From Rhabditophanes sp. KR3021 (Eukaryota > Nematoda > Chromadorea > Rhabditida > Alloionematidae), in contig CAUJLY010000003.1 of assembly GCA_963281155.1 (NCBI GenBank), forward strand, positions 3,534,001-3,598,000: 64,000 nucleotides of DNA, given 5' to 3'. The notes under the pieces are model-generated. The model was not told the origin of the DNA and did not search any database. It worked only from the letters and a program-made list of their open reading frames with translations. The translations under genes and the position numbers were made by a program. Numbering within the stretch: the stretch's first letter is position 1; each line of letters begins with the position of its first letter. Positions 1 to 10,404 of the stretch are shown here, piece after piece.

Positions 1-2658
1 GGTCTCTATTTTGATAACGTAATCCGTGAAACTTTCCGTCAAGACTTCATCAAGCGTTTCAAAATCGATGCCATGACAAACCCAAGAGCTTGGCTTAGAC
101 TTCTTGACGAATCCGAAAAAGTCAAAAAGCAAATGTCAGCCAACAATACAGCTATTCCACTTAACATCGAGTGCTTCATGAATGATGTCGATGTATCAAG
201 TAAGTTACTCAAAACTTATTCATCAAAAGACCCGAATATATCAAGAATCTCCTTTTGACATAATCATTTGTCGATCTAACAATTTATGTGATTTGCCTGA
301 TTTGTAGTTAGTAAGATTCCGAGTTGATTTATCAATACAGATGAGGTATTTTAAGCAATTTTACGTTAGGCGTATCTTTTGATAAACTACAGTTTCTGTA
401 TCGGTCTTTTTAGTCATTTTAATGCTTAGGCTATGTCTTGAACTAATACAAAACATATATATTTTTAACATTTATTAATGATGTCTGTAATTTCAGCTAA
501 AATGCAAAGACAAGAATTCGAAGCCATCGCAAAGCCATTATTCGACCGCATCCATAATTTACTAGTTGAATTATTTGCCAAGACTGGAAAGACAGTTGAT
601 GAAGTTCAAGAAGTTGAAATTATTGGTGGTTCATCTAGAATTCCTCTGTTCAAACAACTCATCACCGAGTTCTTTAACAAAGAACCCAAAACAACCATGA
701 ATCAAGATGAAGCTGTTGCCCGTGGAGCTGGTATGCAATCCGCAATTTTGTCCCCAACAATGAGAGTCAGAGAATTTATCCTTAAGGATTGCCAACCACT
801 TTCGATTGGAATTCTTTATGGAAGTGAAGCTAGCGAAGGCAAAATCCTCTGGAAAGCAAACGATGAATTGCCAGGTAAATCGAAAATATCGAGAACATAA
901 AAAGTTTATAAACAATTAGGATTAGATGATAATAATGAAACATTTTACTGAGAGCTGATTTTGAGATTCTTTTAACAGTAGTCATATTTTTAAACATGAC
1001 AAGTGTTTCTGGCTACATGAACAAGATGAGCTCCATTGTCATATTAATGGCATAGTTGGTGAATCGTAGGTAGCTATAAATAATAGCAGGATGTTCTATT
1101 CCATAAGCAGCGTCTCTTTGAAACTTCTTTTTTGAATAGAGCATTTTGATAACCACACCTTTTTTAAAAGGAACATCAAAAAAGGAGTTTTTTGCGACAT
1201 AGGATCTTCACTAACAAGTAGAAGTGATACATCTTGACACTGAACTCATTACTGTTTTTTTAAGTATACAACAAACGGTCTTTTTTGAAAATTAATCATC
1301 CTCGTTAATAATTGGCATGGCAATATCCTTGAGAAACAATAGATTCATCCATTAATTTAGTTTGTCATCAACTAAGAATCTAAAGTCAGCATCAGATTGT
1401 ACCTCATAATCAGGCCCGAATTTTAATATAATCGGAGCCTTGCACTTTGTATATTTTCAAGATGCTTATTATTGAGGCATTTTTCAAATGACTGCTGCCA
1501 AGTTTTGTAATGTCCGCATTCTTTCGATTTGATTAAAACACAACATATATTCTATTTTTATAATATTAATTACTAACGACCCACTTCCAGGAGCCAAACT
1601 GATCACTACAATGAAAAATCAAGACTTTTCTGTGGAATTATTCTACGTCGACCAAAACAACCAACGCTCCGCTGATATTGGAAAATGGCAAATTGGTGGA
1701 GTTGCTAAGCTATCTAAAGGAGTAGACAAGAAAATCAAGATCAAAGTACGTTTGAATGCTAACGGAATCGCTTATGTCGCCGATGCTTCCCTTTACAGTG
1801 AAGTTGAAACTGCCGAGGTAGTTGAAGGGGAAGTTAAAGATAAAAGAAAAAGCTGAGGATGATAAGAAAGTCGAGGAAGGAGATAAGGATAAGAAAAAGG
1901 TCGTTCAAATTGCTCTTCGCGTAGGTAAAATTCACGGAAACTATAACTTTAAAGCCGAGGAAGCTCACAAGTTCGAACTCCAAATGAAACTTCATGAATC
2001 ATCAGAAAAGGAAAAGGCTGATGCTAAGAATGCCGTTGAAGAGTATGTTTACGAGATGAGAGACAAATTGACTGAACAATACAATGCATACATCAAAGAA
2101 TCTGATGCCGAATATTTGAAGAGTCAACTTGAAGTAACCGAAAACTGGCTCTATGATGAAGGAGAAGACGCCAAAACTGAAGTTTATCAAGAACGTCTTC
2201 ACAGTCTAAAGCAAATGGGGGATCCAGTTGTTGAGCGTTACATCGACTGTGACAAGAGAACTCAAGCCTTCAATGAATTGAATACTCGTTTTGGAAGAGC
2301 CATCAAATTTATCGACCATTGTCAAAAGAAGGTCGAAGCTTACGATCACATTGACCCTGAAGATGTTTTGAAGGTAGAAAAGATTCTCAAAGAATGCCAA
2401 CAATGGGCTAATGAAGCTTGTTCCAAGCAAGCTGCTAAAGCTAAGTATGATGCTCCTCATGTTTGGTCTAGTCAAGTTTACGAAAAGATTTCAGCTTTCC
2501 ACAATTTGGTTCATCCAATTATGACAAAGCCAAAACCAAAGGTCGAACCACCAAAGGAGGAGACTCCAAAAAACGAGGACGGGGCTGGTCAACAAGATCC
2601 AAATGCAACATCTTCTGAAGTTCCTGAACCAAAGCCAGCCGAGATGGAGATTGATTAA
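1..2658 (+). CDS. hsp-110: HSP110 (HSPA4/HSPH family) chaperone, 5' end outside window
   Basis: HSP110 proteins are large HSP70 relatives that act in the cytosol as nucleotide-exchange factors for HSP70 and as holdases. Exons by hand: 1-199, 497-874, 1591-2658, joined in phase; the start lies upstream of the window. The first two exons give the C-terminal part of the ATPase domain, including EIIGGSSRIPLFKQLI and the DEAVARGAGMQ helix. The third exon gives the beta-sandwich domain, a very acidic/lysine-rich loop typical of the family, and the helical C-terminal domain (LEVTENWLYDEGED, a family signature). The protein ends in AEMEID, like other HSP110s. The reading frame breaks once inside the charged loop (1822-1856): the frame before reaches a stop at 1856 while conserved sequence resumes one base out of register. 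No plausible intron fits, so a one-base indel near G4 at 1827-1830 or A5 at 1847-1851 is likely. An AATAAA lies at 2767. Identification is firm; the frameshift is unresolved. Confidence 0.93.
1292..1550 (-). pseudogene. Antisense coding relic in HSP110 intron 2
   Basis: Intron 2 (875-1590) is long for this gene. On the minus strand it carries protein-like sequence: one frame reads KECGHYKTWQQSFEKCLN, another reads KAPIILKFGPDYEVQ then DADFRFLVDDKLN (1292-1441), a stop, then WMNLLFLKDIAMPIINEDD. The DADFRFLVDDKL..LL..K pattern resembles DQDFSFIINEKL..LL..K in the relic in KAT2 intron 4. I read it as a decayed copy of a dispersed coding element. The host protein cannot use it because it is antisense and interrupted. 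Confidence 0.4.
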
Positions 2659-3062
2659 ATATAAAATGATGTTATTCCTTTTTTGTCATACTTCTGTTAA
2701 GCTATTTTTTTGCGTCATAAATAATTAAGTTCATTTAAAAAGTTTCTATCTTAAATGATATCTTTTAATAAAATTATTCACAACAAATGATTTATGCGTA
2801 CTTACTGTTTGTTACCTTATAATGGGGATTCGCCTACGCAAAGTGATATGTGCTTATCATATAAAAAATATTGTGAACGATGTCATTAATCATACAATAG
2901 CATAAGACAGATTGTGCTGAAAATGCTTATAACATTCAGTTAGTGTCCTCAAGGTATTTGCGATTATTCTTGATTGGGACATATCATCGTTAATGTCAAA
3001 AACGTCCTTTTATTTCTGACTGATTTGGTTCAAATTTCATTTATTAAAACGAATTGCAAATA
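2659..3062. other. Intergenic, HSP110 to galactosyltransferase
   Basis: This is AT-rich sequence between two same-strand genes. It holds an AATAAA at 2767-2772, the likely HSP110 poly(A) signal. I see no other gene or repeat. Confidence 0.5.
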
Positions 3063-4039
3063 ATGCTGCAATATTTTCAACACATTAAGAAAAAACTTTT
3101 ACTTTTAATTATTTGTCTAACCATTGGCTATTGTATTATTAACAAGTATAATTATAAAATATCATTCACAAGATATGATTTTGTTAAAGTATTGAAAGAA
3201 ACCAATTATTATTCTTCATCTATTGTCAAAACTTTACCCTCAAAAGGTCAACTACTATGCTTTGTTATGACAACTGAGAAGTATCATGAAAGTAGAGATG
3301 TGGCAATTTCCGAAACATGGATAAACCGCTGTGATCACGGTCAATTCTTTACAAACAAGAAGATGCAATCTGAAAACATTCCTTACACTACTCTGTATCA
3401 ATCTCTTCCTACCGATTATTACTCGTTATTTTGGAAAACATTGCTTTCCTTTCATTACGCATACAATAACATTTCCTCTGATTTTGAATGGTAAGAAACA
3501 TCAAGTTTAAAAAGAATTTTCTTAAGTTACTTTACAATTGTATTTTAAGGTATTGCAAAGCGGATGACGACAGTTATTTACTTTTAAACAACTTGAAAAA
3601 ATTTCTCAAAAAGTTTGATCATACAAAGGCATATTATATCGGCCATCCATTAAAGTTTAACTCACTAAAATATAATTCAGGAGGTACTGGTTACATACTA
3701 AGTAGAGAGGCAGTAAAACAATTATCCGAAAAACTTATTTATAATGAAACGATATGCCCATTTAACATTTTTGAAGATGAAGGAATTGGTATGTGCCTCA
3801 AGAATATAAACATTGAAGCTTTGGAATTCACTGAGGATCAAGATCAGAGTCAGTTGTTTTTACGCGATGGATTCGAAAGTGCGTTTAATGGAAATTTGTT
3901 TAACTATAGAAGAAACAATATACGAAAGAAAATGGAAGGTATCAGGGCCATAAGCAACGATCTCATTTCAGTTCATAGGCTATCATCATTCGAAATATAT
4001 CTAACAGATAAATTGTTATACAAGATGAATGTCAAATAA
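3063..4039 (+). CDS. Core-1 beta1,3-galactosyltransferase (C1GALT1/T-synthase family, GT31)
   Basis: This enzyme type adds galactose to O-linked GalNAc (Tn antigen) in the Golgi to make core-1 O-glycans. Exons 3063-3490 and 3550-4039 join in phase across a 59-nt intron and give 305 residues, close to the family length. The start is the first ATG, followed by a short basic stretch (HIKKK) and a hydrophobic segment (residues about 9-24), giving a type II membrane topology. The splice restores DFEWYCKADDDSY, the DxD metal/UDP-sugar motif region. Downstream, SGGTGYILSREAVKQL and FEDEGIGMCLK are the family's acceptor/catalytic blocks. It follows HSP110 on the same strand by about 400 bp. Nematodes usually have several C1GALT paralogues, so orthology to one of them is not claimed. 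Confidence 0.88.
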
Positions 4040-4740
4040 GTATCTATTATAAATATAAAATAATACAGCAATCGTTTCAATGGCATTTATTCATTGATAA
4101 AATTAATTAATTATAGTTTAAAATAGACCCTACAATATCGCCTAATATGGTAATTATTTTGTTTAAAAAAGAACTTCAATATAATAATTAGTATGTTTAA
4201 AGATCATTAAATGTGATAATTATTTTGTTTAAAAACTTCATTCCTTATGATAATTATTCTTTATAAAAAGATTTTCAGCTGTCATGCCATATGGAATCCA
4301 ATTAGTGGCAGTAGCAAACACCTTAGCATCTTCGACGTCTTGTCTAACAGAACTTTCTGAAAATGTAGTAGAGAATTATAAATGGTTGTATGAGTTTAAA
4401 TTTCGATTTTTATTAATTAATCATTTGCAAGAAAAATACATTTCAATTTTATGTTATTAAATTCAAGGCACCGATTTTTCGGTTAAGGTTATTTTCTTCA
4501 AAATTTGCTTCTACTATAATTTTAGGGTCTTTTTCATTTCCTTATTATTTTGACGAGACTAATACGTGCTTGTATTCTTATTAATTATATTGTTTGTCTA
4601 TACTAATCATAACATTGGTGGTTCTGAGTTTCAAACTATTGTTGTCAGAGAATTTGACGTGCGTTTTGGCTAAAAGATGTTATCTCAGCTGGTTTTTAAT
4701 TAGATTTATTATTTTTTTGCATTTGTTAACTCTAATTAAC
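4040..4740. other. Convergent intergenic region with short repeat and a coding-like scrap
   Basis: This region lies between two converging genes. It holds an imperfect tandem repeat (4143-4279) and, on the minus strand, an exon-like piece at 4238-4356 after a TTTCAG acceptor, reading VRQDVEDAKVFATATNWIPY. A second open scrap at about 4589-4683 (minus) contains AKTHVKFSDNNSLKLRTTN. I cannot assign either scrap to a family. Confidence 0.35.
4143..4279. repeat. Imperfect tandem repeat, about 34-bp unit, four copies
   Basis: Four units begin near 4145, 4179, 4212 and 4246, each with the core TATGATAATTATTTTGTTTA (variants such as TGTGATAATTATTTTG and TATGATAATTATTCTTT). The spacing is 33-34 bp. 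It lies just downstream of the galactosyltransferase gene. Confidence 0.6.
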
Positions 4741-6447
4741 TTAGTTTAATTGTTTACCTTTAAATTCATTGACATTAGTCAACTCGGCAAACTTTTTCTT
4801 GGCAGTGTCGAAGTTCTTTTGAATGACTCTCCTATCGCAAATAACAAGCAAAAATTTATTATTAGCATTCCATTCTATTTTGATTTCTTTTGAAAAATAC
4901 TTCATGAAAACATCTTTCAAAGTATTAAGCCCAAAATACTTTTGACAAAATTCGAAGTCAAAATTGAATCCAGTAAATAATTTGATGTTCTCTTCAAAAT
5001 GATAAAGATACAATGGGACGTTATGGAATAGAGCTGTTTCGCTGCAATAATATTGGGGGCCCAATAAAATGATATAATACATTACCATTTTGCCGAGTGT
5101 AGTTTGCACAACATCAAATCCATCCAAAACTAAAGACTTGCAAGAGTTCTTGTAAATATATTGACCCCGTTTCTTCGATAATTTGGATCTATTAAGTGTA
5201 TTTCTAATCTCCTTTTCCCCAGGCATCTGATCATAATTTCCGTCAAGGAATTGATTGAATTTATTGCTTTCGCAGAACAAATTATCCTCATAGTTACATT
5301 GTTCCACTTCTTGTACACGATTTGCAGTGACTTTACTTTGAATTTGATCATAATCATAAAATTCTTCATCCTTGCAATTATAATCGGTATTTATGGTAGA
5401 TGCTTGGTCCTTCATTCCAACAACCTTCTTCAATCCTTTATCAGTGGCTAAATATTTTGAAGTCTCTTTGTTGACACTTTTACTATTGTTGAAACCTAAT
5501 TTTATAGCAGCAGCTGCAATTTTTAAGCACTCAGTTTCATTATTATTTGAAATTGTAATATAGAGTTCGCCATTTTCTCCCGTTAAAGTTTCGAAATAGT
5601 TTTTGCAAATATCCAAATTAATAAAGTCATACAGATTAAAACCCACTTTCTTTGTAAATTCGCGTTCACTGACACCAAGAAACAGATACAAGTTTTCCTT
5701 TACAATCTGCAGATTAACTTTCCCATTCCCCATATAAAAATGAAAGTAGAGATAAATGGTTCCGGCCATAACATGAAGTCTATATTCTTTTTGTTCCGGA
5801 ACTAATGGATTGTCTAAATAAATAATAATAAAATAAAAAACATAGCGTAAATTACCGTTTCTACCAATATCATCGTTAAAGCGTCTTTGAGAATACACTT
5901 TAATTTTGTCTTCCAAATTGTTCGGCAAGCTAAATGTATTGTTATTGGCCGTACTAAGTTTGTGTTTTTGCAGTCTATTACGCAATAAAAAAGCCAGTTC
6001 CGAATCTTTCTTATCACAATCTAATGACTCCAGTTGCAGCTGTTCATTTAGAATTGTAACTGCTTCTATTTGAGATGGCAATGGTTTATTTAAAGTCGCA
6101 ACTGCTCCGATTTGAAACGCCGACAGTTCATATGCAACATTTTCTTCATGATATGATACCACTTCAGTGGAAGATGGCATATCAATTGATTCCAAGATGT
6201 TTTCTGAGTAAGCAATAGTGCTCGCCCTTGCTTGATTAATGAATGAGACATTTTTCGGAAATAGGGTAAAACTGAGAGAAATATCCGAACCTAACAGAGA
6301 TCGGGTATCATCCTGATAATTCTTACGAGATGGATATTTTTGCAATTTATCAGTCAATGGTTCGTAATTGCCAGAGATAGGTGGGTTTAAAAATGACAGA
6401 TCATTGGAATCAAAAGAAAGGTAACTTGAATCCGACACGACAGACAT
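4741..6447 (-). CDS. Novel protein with two LOTUS/OST-HTH-like repeats
   Basis: This gene encodes about 554 residues: 568 if read straight through, or 14 fewer if the in-frame 42-nt GTAATT..TTTAG intron at 5814-5855 is removed. That stretch is AT-rich and reads YVFYFIIIYL, unlike its surroundings, so splicing is likely. The N-terminal third is serine/glutamate-rich and looks disordered. Two parts then resemble each other: residues about 215-310 (GFNLYDFINLDICKNYF, then ELYITISNNN) and residues about 440-535 (GFNFDFEFCQKYFGLNTL, then EIKIEWNANN). Each starts with a hydrophobic helix, then a helix, a GF or GL..L turn and a beta pair, which is the pattern of LOTUS winged-helix domains. Nematode germ-granule proteins such as MIP-1/MIP-2 carry paired divergent LOTUS domains plus disordered regions, so that is my best guess. 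The family call is inference; the duplication is visible in the sequence. Confidence 0.6.
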   Translation of the reverse strand: MSVVSDSSYLSFDSNDLSFLNPPISGNYEPLTDKLQKYPSRKNYQDDTRSLLGSDISLSFTLFPKNVSFINQARASTIAYSENILESIDMPSSTEVVSYHEENVAYELSAFQIGAVATLNKPLPSQIEAVTILNEQLQLESLDCDKKDSELAFLLRNRLQKHKLSTANNNTFSLPNNLEDKIKVYSQRRFNDDIGRNGNLRYVFYFIIIYLDNPLVPEQKEYRLHVMAGTIYLYFHFYMGNGKVNLQIVKENLYLFLGVSEREFTKKVGFNLYDFINLDICKNYFETLTGENGELYITISNNNETECLKIAAAAIKLGFNNSKSVNKETSKYLATDKGLKKVVGMKDQASTINTDYNCKDEEFYDYDQIQSKVTANRVQEVEQCNYEDNLFCESNKFNQFLDGNYDQMPGEKEIRNTLNRSKLSKKRGQYIYKNSCKSLVLDGFDVVQTTLGKMVMYYIILLGPQYYCSETALFHNVPLYLYHFEENIKLFTGFNFDFEFCQKYFGLNTLKDVFMKYFSKEIKIEWNANNKFLLVICDRRVIQKNFDTAKKKFAELTNVNEFKGKQLN

Positions 6448-7105
6448 TTTAAACAGTTAATGGTCTGATTAAACCGGCAAAACATGAAGTAGTGTATGTG
6501 ATCTACCAATCTTTAAAAATACACTGTTTGTCTTCTGACGAAATTATGATTACCAAAACAAGGTGCCTCCTACCAACTTAATTTCAAAATACTTAATGAG
6601 ATACTCATATAGAATAGAAAAAATTCACAAATTAGAAATTTCATTGACTGTTAATGATACCGATTTTATTTCCATATTCACAGGCAAAAAGATTACCTTA
6701 CACCGCCATAAAATAATCAAAATTTCCAAGAGGATTCTAAGAGATGTGTGGCCCTAAGGTTTTGGTTTCTAAATTAAATTTGACTTTTGTTTTACAAAAT
6801 ATATTCATAATAATACAGGCAACTTCAATAAACATCTCGTAACAATGAAAATAAGACAACAATTGAATATTATAAAACAAAATAGTTCCTTTGTATGTTA
6901 TTAATTTATGCAATTAAAATCCTTTGAAAGGAACCAACCAAATGATCATTATTTAATTGCGTTAGTTTTATGATAACATTAATAATGACAGAAAGTACAA
7001 ACATAGACTTTAGTTCAATTAAATTGTTTTTTCAAATATGGTTGTCACTATGGAAATAACAACTAATTAAATTGAGTACTTTGACATACTACATATGTTT
7101 ATATT
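6448..7105. other. Intergenic, upstream of LOTUS-like gene and downstream of NETO-like gene
   Basis: AT-rich. A plus-strand open frame at 6563-6757 starts only with GTG and shows no family or splice context. I see nothing I can support. Confidence 0.4.
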
Positions 7106-9270
7106 TCAAACATCTACTGGCTTTGTATTTATCATTGGTATTTTATAGTTATAAATATCTTCATTTTCCGGTTCGATTCTTCTCTGCCAAATAGTATTAT
7201 TTTCATATTTGGGAAAAAAAGATTCTCTTTCTGCTAAATTATTTTGGCGCGAAAAGGAAGTAGTTGGAAGACATCTTTGGGGTGGCTGTGGCTTATATTT
7301 CAATGAATTTTTACTATGTGATCTTGATAAATTAGATCCATTTTGCATGTCCTCATTTCTAACTAGCATTGTCATTTTCATACTATCTGGGTTTAAAGTC
7401 ATCAAGTTTTCATTTTTGTTTCTTATATCAGCAACTCTCTTAATAACTTCCTTTTTCCTTTTATTTATTTGACAAACTATACCAACTGCTATTAAAATTA
7501 AAATAACCACAAAGCTCGATATGGAAACAATTATTATTTGATCAGAATAACAGTTTTCTAAATCGCTGAAATCAGCCTCCGCACAGTTGCCATAACCGTT
7601 GCAAACTAAAGTTTCATTTATGCACAGCCTCTCTCTTTTCGCACAAACATTCTGTCCATCATCAATGCAAAATTCACCTCCACTACATGTAAAACCTTCA
7701 CATCTTCTTTCATTATCTCCTTCTTCCACCAAGCTCAAAACTTCCGTCCATCTTAATTTAAATCCAATTGGTTTTCCTTCAGATTCATATTTATTGAATT
7801 GTTCGACAGATGGCTTTTCCTTCGTAACAAACTTTATAATTACTCTATTTCCTTGGCCTACAATATTGCATATGTATTTAAATATTACAAGGTAAAAAAT
7901 AATTATTCTATGCTTACTTAAATAACTCATCATTCCCTCTTCGGCATAATACAACTCATTTCCGCAAAACTTCACTTCCAATTGTTGTGACATAAACTTT
8001 TTGTTACCGATTTCAGACAATCCATCGTGTTTATAACCATCAGACAAATACAGAGAAGCCTTTTCACATTCAGCTTAAATAAAAATTATGAAATAAATGT
8101 GAAAATACAGTGGAATCCCTATTTAGTGGACACCCTAAATTAATCTGCTTTTAGATATATCGTCTTTTGTTGCCCTTTTTATCTGAATCTTTTTATAAAT
8201 TGCCACATCTATTTGTTTAAACTTAAAAAATATGAATGCTACTTTTAAGGCTGTATTTTTTCGTTTTATTCATATTAAAAATTAATAAAATATTGTCACT
8301 TTATTTTCAGTGATTAAGTCAATTTTAAATACAAACCCACTTAACATGTCTATCTAAAAGGATATGCATACTTTTAGTTAAGCGAAAATTTGTTTTCAAA
8401 ACTGTTGTCGTCTTTAGTTGACAATGTTATCGCTAAACGAACCAATTCTCCCAGGAATTTACGCCCAATTACGGAGAAATAAAATTATACTATTAAGACA
8501 TTTTTTATTCACTTACCAATATTAGTTGTTATGTCTAAATAGGTTAAGCGAATATAAATTCGCCTATTTGCAGGCACTCGTATCAACCAAAAGCAAGTCG
8601 CATTTTTAGGATAGAATGCAGGAAAGCCTGGACTTTGAATACTTCCCGTCAAATGGTCTTCATCATTCTTCCCACCACATTCTCGCTTTATCTGTGGACT
8701 CGCATCATAAATTGCACTTTGCGGTTGTTGAATGTCAGCTTAAAAAACAATTTAGAACAATTTAAGCAATTTAAACAAACCCTCTCCAATAAAATCATAT
8801 CTAATTTTAAAGCCTCTTTTATGCCCCATTCTCGAACTAGTAAACATGATTTCGGCTTTATATTGCATTGTTTTGATAGGTGATGGTAGCTTATTTCCAC
8901 AGTATCTTTCTCCATAATGGCGTCGTCCATTTCTGTCCGTAACAATTATCAAAACATAGTCATTTAGGCATTGTTGGGAAATAGCAAAGGAATCTTCCAA
9001 ATCAAAGTCAATAAAAGTCAAATGGATAACTAAATCAGGTGTTCCTATTAAAATGTACTGGCAATTTTGATCTTCAGGATAAGACGTAGGATAATTAGGT
9101 GAATGCAAAAAACCACTTGATGCATTGCTAGATTCAATGTAAATCGGTACTTCACACTGACCTAATGCACTCTCACAAAACAGACCAACTATAAGAGTCT
9201 GATATAATAGTATCTTTATCCATGGTGATAATCTTCTTTTTCGCTTCCATTGCTTGAAATAATACTTCAT
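7106..9270 (-). CDS. NETO/SOL-2-like transmembrane protein (two CUB domains, LDLa)
   Basis: NETO proteins are auxiliary subunits that set the gating and placement of ionotropic glutamate receptors; C. elegans SOL-2 is the worm member. Exons 9270-8781, 8738-8517, 8073-7918 and 7857-7106 join in phase to give 539 residues, the usual NETO length. Features in order: basic N terminus and signal anchor ending SALGQ; CUB 1 (about 36-165, GFLHSPNYPTSYPEDQNCQY); CUB 2 (about 180-335, GSIQSPGFPAFYPKNATCFW); an LDLa-type cysteine cluster (CEGFTCSGGEFCIDDGQ); one membrane span (IIIVSISSFVVILILIAVGI); and a basic, serine/proline-rich cytoplasmic tail. Intron 1 is 42 nt; intron 2 (443 nt) holds a transposon end. 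MIG-13 or LEV-10 relatives are the alternatives, but MIG-13 has one CUB and LEV-10 five. Confidence 0.8.
8106..8140. mobile_element. pogo/Tigger-like terminal inverted repeat remnant
   Basis: Inside intron 2 of the NETO-like gene the sequence TA followed by CAGTGGAATCCCTATTTAGT continues into GGACACCC. That is the typical end of pogo/Tigger-group DNA transposons, which duplicate a TA target. I found no matching inverted end before the next exon, so this is one end of a decayed or internally deleted copy. The nearby AGTTGACAATGTTATCGCTAA (about 8416-8436) recalls pogo subterminal sequence but is not decisive. Confidence 0.5.
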
Positions 9271-9831
9271 TCTGAAATGAGAAAATAATAAAAAATTAGA
9301 GCCATCATTAGTTTTGGGAAAATAAAGGATGAATGCGTGTATGTAAATGGGAATGTATATAAGGACCAGTCAAAAATAGATTGATTTGGCTAAAATTTAA
9401 TAATGGCTGCGGGTTATACAAAGTCAAATTGATAAGACATGATTGATTATAAAAGGCGTGCCAAACTTCTATATTTTAAACTTGAGCCCATTAAATAAAT
9501 TGGTAACAAATCCAAAGGCTTTTCCTTCAAAATAATGGTACCACAAGGAAGAGGAAAAGAATATCTCACCAACTTAAAAGATTAACTTAAATTGCAGCAT
9601 AACAATAAGCAACAAACGACAGTAATTTAGAGATATACTATTTTAATCACATCATTTATTATTATCAATATGGTTATGTACTATCTATTCATTTAGTATT
9701 CTATTCATGCTAAAATGCACTTTATTATTTATATGTTTAATTCATGATAAAAAATGTTTACGGCATTTAATTCACTACGTTTGATTTACTACATTATTTT
9801 ATTCATATAAAATTTCGATTGGTACAAATAA
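9271..9831. other. Intergenic upstream of NETO-like gene
   Basis: AT-rich sequence with no open frame of note. GTATATAAGGA at 9354-9364 could be a TATA-like element, but it is on the plus strand and the flanking genes are both on the minus strand. Confidence 0.35.
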
Positions 9832-10194
9832 CTATTCAAAGACAGATGCCAGCCATGGTCTTACATTGGAATCAGTGAAATCCAATTTAGATTTATGGTA
9901 CTCTTGTATAATCCTTTCCTTATCAATAAGCTCTTGACTTAGCGTTCCGTTTGCTTTCTTTATTCTCCACATAAAATTGTTCCCAGGATGTTCATTTCCC
10001 TTTAAAAGTTTAACAGCCACGTTATAACCTATAATATAAACCGCCAATCCTACTCCCAAATAGACAAATGGTCCACGATTTTTAAAGTCTAAATAATAAT
10101 TTAGTTTTCTCGTGAAAGGGCTGCTTTTAAAAGCTTTTTGAGCCTTTTCATTCATAAATGATTCTCCTTTTTTAACATCTTCACTACTCGTCAT
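9832..10194 (-). CDS. Small single-pass membrane protein, possibly mitochondrial
   Basis: A single-exon gene of 120 residues. It has a hydrophilic lysine-rich N terminus, one hydrophobic span (residues about 45-65, VYLGVGLAVYIIGYNVAVKLL), then a charged C-terminal helix ending RPWLASVFE. The size and one central span resemble accessory subunits of mitochondrial respiratory complexes, but I do not recognise a family. It lies 210 bp downstream of UTP4 on the same strand. A CCATTTTAG acceptor about 25 bases before its ATG would suit a downstream operon gene receiving a spliced leader. Real gene: likely. Function: unknown. Confidence 0.65.
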   Translation of the reverse strand: MTSSEDVKKGESFMNEKAQKAFKSSPFTRKLNYYLDFKNRGPFVYLGVGLAVYIIGYNVAVKLLKGNEHPGNNFMWRIKKANGTLSQELIDKERIIQEYHKSKLDFTDSNVRPWLASVFE

Positions 10195-10404
10195 TTTTGT
10201 TTATTAAAATTTCTAAAATGGCATCATCTTATGGAAAAAATTTAAGAACCGAGATATGAATGTCATTAAAACATGTATTACAAATAATATTTGAATTAAA
10301 ATTTCATTTATATCAAAGGCGAATAAAAATCACTTTAACAAATTCAACAACAAAAAATTAACAATTTCAGAAAAATGTAACACCAAATAAAAACAAAAAA
10401 GACA

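Noticed and set aside
631..915. Minus-strand open frame opposite HSP110 exon 2
   Set aside because: It is a shadow of conserved plus-strand coding sequence, with no start context or family.
6563..6757. 64-codon plus-strand frame
   Set aside because: It starts with GTG and has no ATG, splice or homology support.
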